From: Trichoplusia ni
Lineage: Eukaryota; Arthropoda; Insecta; Lepidoptera; Noctuidae
Reading direction: 5' to 3'
Assembly: GCF_003590095.1 (NCBI RefSeq)
Contig: NW_020800391.1
Span: 1-64,000, forward strand
DNA length: 64,000 nucleotides
Under the pieces are notes generated by a model, which did no database searches, was not told where the DNA came from, and saw only the letters and a list, made by a program, of their open reading frames with translations. Both the position numbers and the translations under genes were made by a program. Every line of letters starts with the position of its first letter. The stretch's first letter is position 1. Shown here piece after piece: positions 55,321 through 64,000 of the stretch.

Positions 55321-58300
55321 CGCAGACTGTTTGTCAACAAATGTGTTTATTAAATTTTATGTGCAATTTTTGTGGATGCCTGAGACGTGTCACCTAAACC
55401 TATAGGCTGAGTTTTCACGTGAGTATTAGTCGGTAATACTTTTTTGTTTCGAAGAGGCGATAAAAGATGGCGTTACGTGTCGCGTTGAACGACCGTGTCA
55501 TTGAACTAGGTTATTGTGGTCGTGTGTGTCAACCTTTATCAGAATGCGTGCACTCTTGTTTATTAGTTTTCTCACAAAAAGTGAGTCATTACTCGAAATC
55601 GCGACGGAGTTTGTTGGTGGCGCTAAAATATTGTCAGTCTTCGTAACGTGCCGCTTTACTGCTTATCTAATATGCGGGAAATGTGTGTTTGTTTAGTACC
55701 TTGAGGTATAGGTAGATATAACAATGCCTTGCATAGGTAGTTGAACTGTGAGTGTTACCAATACAAAAACTAATTTATCGAAAACATCTGGAAAAATGGT
55801 TAGGTTTATGAAATTATTTGAGTTATAATATTGTTTCTGATAAGAGCTATGGGCACATCAAACATATTGTTGAGAGCGGTTTATCTATATAGACAAAATT
55901 AAACCTGTAACAGATCTATCATTAATAAAATAACTTTCAATTTTAATTGAATACTTATGGATTTCAATTAAAAACCCAACTACATTGCAAGTACTTCTAA
56001 AATCCTCTTATGATAGACAGTATCTTATTGAACCCAATAAATTCTTATCAGAAATGCAACTCGTCAATATGATTTTTAGAATACTGTGGCTCAAGACCAC
56101 GATACTCTCAGTATTAGCCAATTACTAGCCACATGATACCCTATGACTGTTAGGGAGCACATTGACCGGTCAAGATGGCATAACAACATCCTTCTTGACT
56201 AAATCATTCACCTAGGGGTCCTTAGTATGGGTCCACAAAACAAGTATCTACAATTTAATCACAACTCTACAAAACTTGACAATACTCTCATTGTGTTTCT
56301 GCGTATCCACTTGCACCGCTAATAGGAAAAAAGTTTTTAACAATTATAAATAAAGTTAGCCTTTAATTTCTGTACGGACCCGTTGTAATTAATAGATAAT
56401 TTATCTTTCTATTTTGAAACTATACCTACCAGCCTACTATTTTCTACCATTCAATTCTAAAGATTTTCATTACAATCGTTTTTGTACGAAAACGTACCCT
56501 CTTGCATCCCCCTTTCTTAGCATCCTCTAGTCCTAGAATTTTAAATGATGTGACGCAAATCTATCGTCACAATATTTCACGGGAAAGAAATAGGAATTCA
56601 ATCGAAAATAGAACGACATTCTCCAGTTGTAATAAAACTATTGATAATAATTATCCACTCAATCATTTACTTGTATAATTAACTATCCCATTAACAGCAT
56701 GCCAGTTGAGTATTTTACTCCAACTAGATTTTATCACGCTTGTGGTACTAGCAACATTATTAATTAACAATGTCAACTAGGATACAAGATGGTTGACTCT
56801 AGCGCTAATTGAATATTAATAACAAACAGTATTAGACGGCCGCCAGTTTCCTTAGTAACTACATACACTACATGGTAACTCATTCATATCAAACACTGTC
56901 CCAATGATTACCGTTAATTATTGTCCTCTTTGCAAACCACTGTAATTATGAGAAACCTCCACAAATTATAGGTTGGGGCCTACCTGAGGGAACGCTTTCC
57001 GGCGGAACGGAATTTCGCCCTCCGAACCAAAATGTTACTCGTCATTCCAAAATAAACATGTTTTCAAAACCATTGCTGTTCGCATTGGAATCTTAGTAGA
57101 TGGGTGCTTTGTTAAGCCATCATTGTAAAGCGTGTGCTTCGAGTTGGTCGTGTATTGGTGTGTAGGTGCAGTAAGGAGTCATGTTGCATTAAGCAAGCGA
57201 GTGCGACAAAACACGGTCGAGTTTCCATCAATATCCGTGGTGCGACAACACTTGTTTGTGCGTTTGTATTAATTCGTCACCGATAAGTAGCTCTCAACGA
57301 GTTTATTTACCGGCCTGATTTGGACTATGCATTTAATCCTATTTACAAATAACAGTCACAAACGAAGAGACTTTTTAAAACCGTTTTAAGATTTTTTTAA
57401 TCAATTAGGATTACTCTTTATTTCTTATTAGAGTTAATTGTATACTCACTAACTAATTGTAGTCTTCATGAGGTGGTATTACAACCCGATTTGTAATGGA
57501 GTTCATAATAGAGTCAAATATCGTCGAATTAGAAAATGCCTTTTACAAGGTCAATATAAAGGTTATCTAAATTATTTAATTGCAAGACAAACACACCGAA
57601 ATGTACTGATCTACTTATGAAATAAGTTAACTAAACAAGCTAATTTAGTTCTCCTAATTTGTCAAAAACACATACTTAGCTGAGAACTAAAAGTGATTCC
57701 CACAAGGCAGTTTATTTGGTCCAATGCATTCAGTTTTTGTGAGCAGCTTCTATTAATTTATCGATATCGAATATTTTGTTTGTTTGACTTCATCGATTAC
57801 ATGTTGGACCTTATAATAAACTAATATTTTCTTTAGTAACTAATAATGTAACATTCCTAAAACATAACATTGAATGTTCAGCGGATGGTTGTATCGTTTT
57901 CAAATGCCGACACATTCATGTTATCGGTTTACAATCGTGAAATGTGAACACAATCGAGTAATGAAACAATGTTTTAGCGATGTGATACTTGTGAACACTG
58001 TCATTGTAACGTAATCAGGATTTTATATGTCCTGATTGATAGTCCCCTTCAAATAAAAAAGTACCCTGTGCCGTCGGTATAAGGTGAAGGGTGCACGAGT
58101 TTTGGAGCCCATTGTATACTGACCTTGGAAAAGTGCTACTGAGCTAGCCAAATTTTAATGATTTTTTATTCAATTGTTATATAATTTTCACTCGCAGTCA
58201 AATATAGGCTGTTCATGATATTAATACATCTTGCATGTCGTTCAAGGTTAGGTTTTGTATACAGAGAGCTTAGATCTAATAGTCTTTAGTGCTTCTGGGC

Positions 58301-58979
58301 TATTTTGGCAGAAATTTCAGTAATAAGGTTTTAGGCATCGTTAGTTAGTATGGGTATTTCTATATTTCCATCGAGATTTTAGATAACTTAATTTGAAGGA
58401 AAGTTTTAATTATTTTTTGATATAGCTGATTTCCTACTTGAATCACTGCTAGATTCGGCGCTGGTGTAGACTGAATATAAATTCGGTCTCAACCTATTAG
58501 ATAAGCTTGAGGCAGTTGTTTTTATCGATAATGATTGATGCTTTACCTATTTTAATTCATAAACACATTAATCACCCGTCAAACTGTGGCACTCAAGGTG
58601 TTAACAGATGCCACTTACATCTAGCATTTCTTTACCATGCTTGAATGTTGGACTACATTCAGTAACAAATATGGACCCTATTGTTTTGGTATAAAGGCGC
58701 ATTCTCGCAGTTCACCGCAACGTGCCAAAGGAGGTGTTATTTGAAACGAAGTTCCTTATTTATTTTAAGTTAGATGTAATGGCATCAGTACCGCAGCCTT
58801 TTATTCCAGCCATCTTATTATGATAATCATTCATGTTATACGATACTAGGCTATAATACAATACTACGGGACGAACACAATTGTGACGTTTTGTAATATC
58901 CTAAATAATTTTTCGAATGGATGTCCGTACTTCCATATGCTCTTAGCATATGCTCTAGTAGCTAATAGGAGATAAAAAC
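55321..58979. other. Intergenic or intronic, nothing assignable
   Basis: AT-rich. A GC-richer stretch at 56985-57030 (GGGAACGCTTTCCGGCGGAA) may be an old repeat. A TATAAAGGC at 58691 is followed about 20 nt later by GCAGT, but no frame follows. Confidence 0.35.
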
Positions 58980-59265
58980 AGTCAAGTGCGAGACGGACTC
59001 ACGACATTGAGAGTTCCGTTCAAATAGACTAAAGAAACACAAATCAGTTGATAAGAAATGCAGATTTTGAAAACCACAAATATGTTTTTCACAACGACCA
59101 TTGTTTAATTACGATCTTTAATTTAGTTTGTTATAAAGGCAAAAAAGAAATACATCTGCGAAAACTTCATCTGTCTATTACGGTTCATGACATACAGCTG
59201 AATAGACAGACAGACAACAGTACCTCAGTGAAACGGTTCCGTTTATACCTTTTAGGTGCTAAACC
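58980..59265 (+). repeat. Dispersed repeat family F, copy 3
   Basis: Begins CAGTCAAGTGCGAGACGGAC TCACGAC, then GAGAGTTCCGTTCAAATAG, AATACATCTGCGAAAACTTC, TATTACGGTTCATGACATAC AGCTG, an AGACAGACAGACAA run, and GGTTCCGTTTATACCTTTTA GGTGC. This is the most complete copy here. The 95-codon frame across it is a shadow. Confidence 0.7.
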
Positions 59266-62200
59266 ACAAAAAAGCAATTCAAATTTCTCAATATCTCACA
59301 ATCACCTAATCCCATTTAAAATGTCAATTTTCTGAAAGGAAGACCTTTATTGCCATCGATAAGGTACTAACAGAATCTGTATCACGATTCATTCTATCTT
59401 TATTACCTGCCTGTTAAAGTTCGCGCCGAGTCCACGACGCGAGGAGCCGCCAATCACCCGAGCTCAACATGACAAGTGACGTCTTAAATTGGAAAACTTA
59501 ATTTGAGCACTGAAAGTAGATATCACGAAACTTGTGTTATCTCTTAAGGATGGTTGAACATTGGTATCGTTGAAGCAGTTTTGCTTTTTAATTTAGAAGG
59601 TAGAGCGAAAAATGGTTTATGATTTTTTTGGAATTTTGATCCTTATGTCGCGCATCACAAACATTCAAGTCAGATGCATAGAGAAATCCAGACTCAAGAC
59701 AACATTCGTGGGTAGGGTATACATAGGGTAACAAAGGCTTGTTTTACGCGACAATCGACCCCGAGACACGTTACATGACGATACGACAATATTATCGGCA
59801 ATGCCTATATTACACAACTTCAGGTATTTGTCCACCACAGGTGTAAAATAAAAATATCAGAAAATTAAGAGCAATACAAGATTTCTTTCACATCTTAATT
59901 CCATTTAGACCACTTTCCCTTTTTGGTCCACTTCGAAACTCGGTTAAAAAATGAAACATTTCTTCGAATTGGACCCTTTTGTATCCTTCTTAAAGTCTAA
60001 AATCGTTTGCGTATATTAGTGAGGCAAGGTAGGTAGGTATACTAAGATGTAAGTTCGCCACGTTTTGCGGTATTCTGTTGCATGTCATCCAAACCACAAC
60101 AGATACGATATTCAGAAGCGCTCCGCCAACCGCAAGACCAATATGCCACATATACGTGACAGACATTCTGAATTAATTAAAATAACTGGAATTACTTGAT
60201 TTGCCTTGGTATTTAATATTTCTTGTAACAAGAAAATATTATCCTGCGACTCAAGTTTTCGGCTAATCAATCCCCTTTTGATATTTCTGCTTACCACATC
60301 ATCTCGCCAGTTATTTTCTATTTAAAATTCGATTCAAACTAAATCACCTTTCTTGTAGATGTCTTAAGAATGCCAAAATTGCACCTACGGTAACTTGCAA
60401 CTAAAATATAAACGAATGCAAAATCAATTAACGACAAAAGAGTATTAAACACATCAGTAATACAGTTGCTTTCCCTTGCTGTGCCTTGCTTCCCCCGAGG
60501 GTCTCTCTCACTATTCAACTTGTTTGCGCCATTTTAACTTCAATGCAATACTAGTTGCTGAATCACTTTAACTGATTTTAAATCTCTATTGAGCGCAGAA
60601 TTGAGATCTGTTTGAAACCACTGATCTAGTTTTGTCATGGTAGAATGTGAAACTACTCTAGTATACCAACAAATGTATTTTTTTTATAATTAATCTTTTT
60701 CCGTAATAAAAGACTTTTTTCAGATCAAAGTTTATTTTCCTTTACTGAAAGATCTCACAATAAAACAATGTCGGCTGTACTTTTTAGATGATCTTTTGAC
60801 TTAATTAAAAAAGGCTGAGTACCTTTCCTCTTCAGCAAAGAGCCGTATTTAAGGAGATTTTGTTTTCTCGTATTTACATCAAGACAATCGCTCTTCTAGG
60901 TATTTTTTATTATAATAATTAATACCGTGCTCGTCAAGGCACGAGGGGGTCTTACGTTCCGCAGACGGAGCTTTATTTGCGTAAAGCTCTCAAAGCTTTT
61001 CACACCAATGTGCTACGTTCTCCGGGGAAATTGAAATACAAAAGGTTTCCTCTTCATAAATAGCAGGTTGAATATTGTAAAACAAATGAAAAGCAAATTA
61101 AATTTGCTGTCAGAAAGGAAATGGTATGCGGTTGTAGTGGCGTGGAGGCCGCCACGTGCACCGGCCCAGTCGCTACCTATTGACAGCTAATTAATTTTTT
61201 GTGCCACCACCCCCCAGCAATTGTCAGCGTTTCACTCTATTATTAGATAACGGGAATACTAAATTACAGGTGATGTCGACTTTAATGCCGCTCTCGAAGC
61301 GAAAACTAGGCAGTGGGTATATTTTCCACTTCAAGTAACTTAATGAAAGCTTACGTGCGGTGGAAAGAAAACGGTTGGGTGAGCTTGTATCACAGTCCGA
61401 TGTCCACATGCAAAGTGGCCAGTCCATGGGGGCTCTCGGTATTTGCATATATGTACGAATAAAAACTCACTTGCTTACTTTTGCTACAAGTAATTAAAAG
61501 AAGCGTGAGTCCTAATAAGGTCAAATTAGAATATAGACTATACTATAGATATGTATATACAAAATTTCTTAAATTATTAATAAGTTATTCATAAAGTGAA
61601 AATTGAAGATGGTGAACCCTATGTTAGTGGGGTTAATTACGTCACTTGTCGGTCGAACTAATAAATGACTTCACACGAGATTTCGACTTACTGCATCATA
61701 TTCACTCTTTGTCATCAAGAAAAGAAAAAATATGTATCAGATTTTTTGGAAATCTATCTGAAGCACTAATTAGATTATTTTACAAACACCCAATTCATAA
61801 ACAATTAGTTACTACGATTTCGATATACATAGTCTCTCCAAAAATCAATAATTGTAAATGGTTACACCAGTAAATACAATAAGTTTCGCTTATTATTCTA
61901 TTACGAAAGTAGAATTGTTAAACATATGTGGTTTCCAGACAAAAAGGTGTTTCCTACTTTTCATTAGAAAATAAATTAGTCATTGCCCGCTATTTTTCCG
62001 TAGTTACACTCCAGACGAAATTAAGGCTTTATTCTTTAAAAATAAATTCAGAATATTAAGTGTGAGGTAAACAAACACGACAAGGGCGGTATAGTTGTAA
62101 GAAAAAAGTCTTATTATAATGAGTAAAACAAGGTACAAAGTTAATGAGTTCTACGTACAAAGGGTGAAAAACATCAGTCACAATTTCTAGTAAGAAATGC

Positions 62201-64000
62201 TTAAGATCTTAATACCCTTTGGGCCAAAGACTGCCAAACAAGAGGCTTAAGAAACAACAATGGAATAAAATGTAAGGTTCTTCCTCACTGCGCACTGTTT
62301 ATTAAATATTTTCCACTTTCAAACTGGTTTATAAACTAAAGCATGTCTATTCATAACTAGGCAGTTGATATAAAGTAGGTAAACGTATCTAAAGACAAAT
62401 ATCAATGCTTAAAAATTTGGGGTTATAATATCAATAACATCTCCAATACCTTTTATCTCCTGTCTCCATTTGTATACTATAAAACAAGAGCCCAATATTC
62501 ACGTATTTCAACAGAACCGAATCAATATCAGTGTTGCCAACGTCATTTAATTAATTAACGCACGACGAATCATATTTTATTGTTGGCATTATCGAAATGC
62601 TCTCATGTTAACAAAAAGAGCACAACACGAACTATAGGATGCCACAAAATGGCAGAGGGTGGACCAGATTGATGGCTATGATACTCAGGATAAACAATAC
62701 ACATGCATGCATTCGAACGTTCCGTCGATATTTGTTAATTAATATCACCATGGAGACGGGGGATCCACTCGCTAACCACTCGACGCGAGTGTGGGCACAG
62801 TCGCTGAGTGGAAAATTCATTATTAATAGTCGTATGAAAATTGAAATGTTGTATGAATTTTAGTTTTACAAACATTTTATGCCTTTGATATTTTTTATGT
62901 AAAGGAGTTAATATTACGTGTTTGGATATTTCGTGGTACCTCAATTTCAAGATATACAAAAAGATTTGCATATGTTAAGAAACTTAGCAATACGTATAGT
63001 CAAACTCATCATTCAATAGACATAGGGGTCCAAGTCGATTAAATTACGTCATTTTTCTGGTTCCTATGATAATTTTTCGTAATTCTTACAAAGACAGCTT
63101 TGATGGGCCTTATTGAAGTTCTTGACATGAATGCTTTCGATTCAAAGTTGACCACCGCAAAGGGAAGAGGACACTTAACCCTTTGAACATCGAGACAGCT
63201 CTTTTACGAGAACGCGTTTCCGTATTTACTTCCTCAATCTCTCAATCTCGTCTGTTTTATATTAAAAGAAAAAGAATTAGATCGTTCTCACAGAATCAAA
63301 TAATTTATTTCTATTCCATCCGGATCTATTTCTGTTAGCACTGAATATGGAAATTTTAATCTACTTTGAGACTACGTTTGCACAATACTAAAAGTATTAA
63401 CTGCCCGATATCTATGTAACTTACTTTTCCTATTTCATGTTTGCTTACGTTTATCAGCGCTATTTCATTTCTACGAAAGTTTCGCGCCGTTTTATTCTGA
63501 ATGCCCCTGGCGAGTCGTCAAAGAGCTAACTCGAAAATGATTTTCGTATTTCAAAAGAGATGTTATGTGATTTTGTTGAACTTTGTCGCAGAGCAAAAGC
63601 CGTACAAACGTCTGACTTTCCGAGGTTAGTCTGTTTTAAGTGCAATTAATTAGTCTCTTGAACTTTTAGTCCTGATTTCAGTGACTTTATTTCAAGCAGT
63701 TTTCTGAATGTAGTCAATTTAAAATTAAATTGCCTTAGGTTTTCAAAGGGTAGGGCATGGCATTTACGTTGATTAAACCTGGAATTGGATGAATTAATAA
63801 TGTAATGCAGGTACTTTTTAAGCGGATCAATATTGGGTATTACCGTAATTGTTTAAGCTCTAATAATGCTAACGGCATAGAAGGGTTCAGTACGCTGCGC
63901 TTAGGTTACCTTATAATTCCCTTCTATTGATCGGCTTATGCTTTGTCATGCTCTAATTCCTAGGATTAAACTATACATTTTAGTGCTAATCACATTATCT
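59266..64000. other. Intergenic or intronic, nothing recognised
   Basis: AT-rich sequence with chance frames on both strands. No exon, RNA gene or repeat I can name. The block at 61120-61170 (GGCGTGGAGGCCGCCACGTG) is locally GC-rich. Confidence 0.4.

Noticed and set aside
59048..59335. A 95-codon protein
   Set aside because: It lies across a copy of dispersed repeat family F.
1..64000. CRISPR array, bacterial operon or viral gene cluster
   Set aside because: No regularly spaced direct repeats, no ribosome binding sites with compact coding, and every supported gene is an intron-containing animal gene.

Overview
This is animal nuclear DNA, most likely from a moth or butterfly. It is AT-rich, its genes are split into exons by GT-AG introns of roughly 0.07 to 4.4 kb, and much of the non-coding space is made of short dispersed repeats of the kind that fill lepidopteran genomes (tRNA-derived SINEs and LINE or other element ends with phrases such as GACTTCGTCCGCGTGG or ACCCAGCAAACGTTGTTTTG). 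There is no bacterial, organellar or viral gene content. The species call rests on gene type and repeats I recognise, not on a search.

Layout. 1-19.3 kb holds no gene I can support; it is a repeat landscape with SINE copies, three copies of a LINE-end-like repeat, a nested transposon (a hAT-like insertion carrying a mariner relic, sitting inside an older repeat), and a MITE with about 90-bp inverted arms. 19.3-21.6 kb holds the 3' four exons of a nanos-family gene, ending in the exon that carries the complete double CCHC zinc finger; its first exon is not found. 21.6-32.8 kb is intergenic. 32.8-38.1 kb holds a probable two-exon sperm-tail PG-rich (SHIPPO) protein. 39.2-41.1 kb holds a complete four-exon LYPLAL1-type serine hydrolase with the full Ser-Asp-His triad. 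41.85-51.5 kb holds SPAG17, the central-pair apparatus protein of motile cilia and sperm flagella, in one 4.5-kb exon and six short ones. 51.5-64 kb has no supported gene, but a GC-rich CCAAT/octamer island at about 55.0-55.3 kb may be a promoter. All supported genes lie on the + strand.

How they relate. Two of the four genes (SPAG17 and the PG-rich protein) belong to the axoneme and are probably expressed in testis; nanos is a germline translational repressor; LYPLAL1 is a housekeeping hydrolase. No operon-like logic is expected.

Most notable: four single-base frame breaks occur in otherwise well-preserved coding sequence (three in SPAG17, one in the PG-rich gene). All have the same sign (one base missing) and lie at or beside short runs of one base. 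That pattern suggests sequencing or assembly deletions rather than gene death, but it must be tested. I do not see a convincing new biological system here; the strongest structural curiosities are the nested transposon with an intact empty-site paralogue in the same window, a TSD-flanked retroelement just upstream of LYPLAL1, and a perfect 47-nt palindrome.
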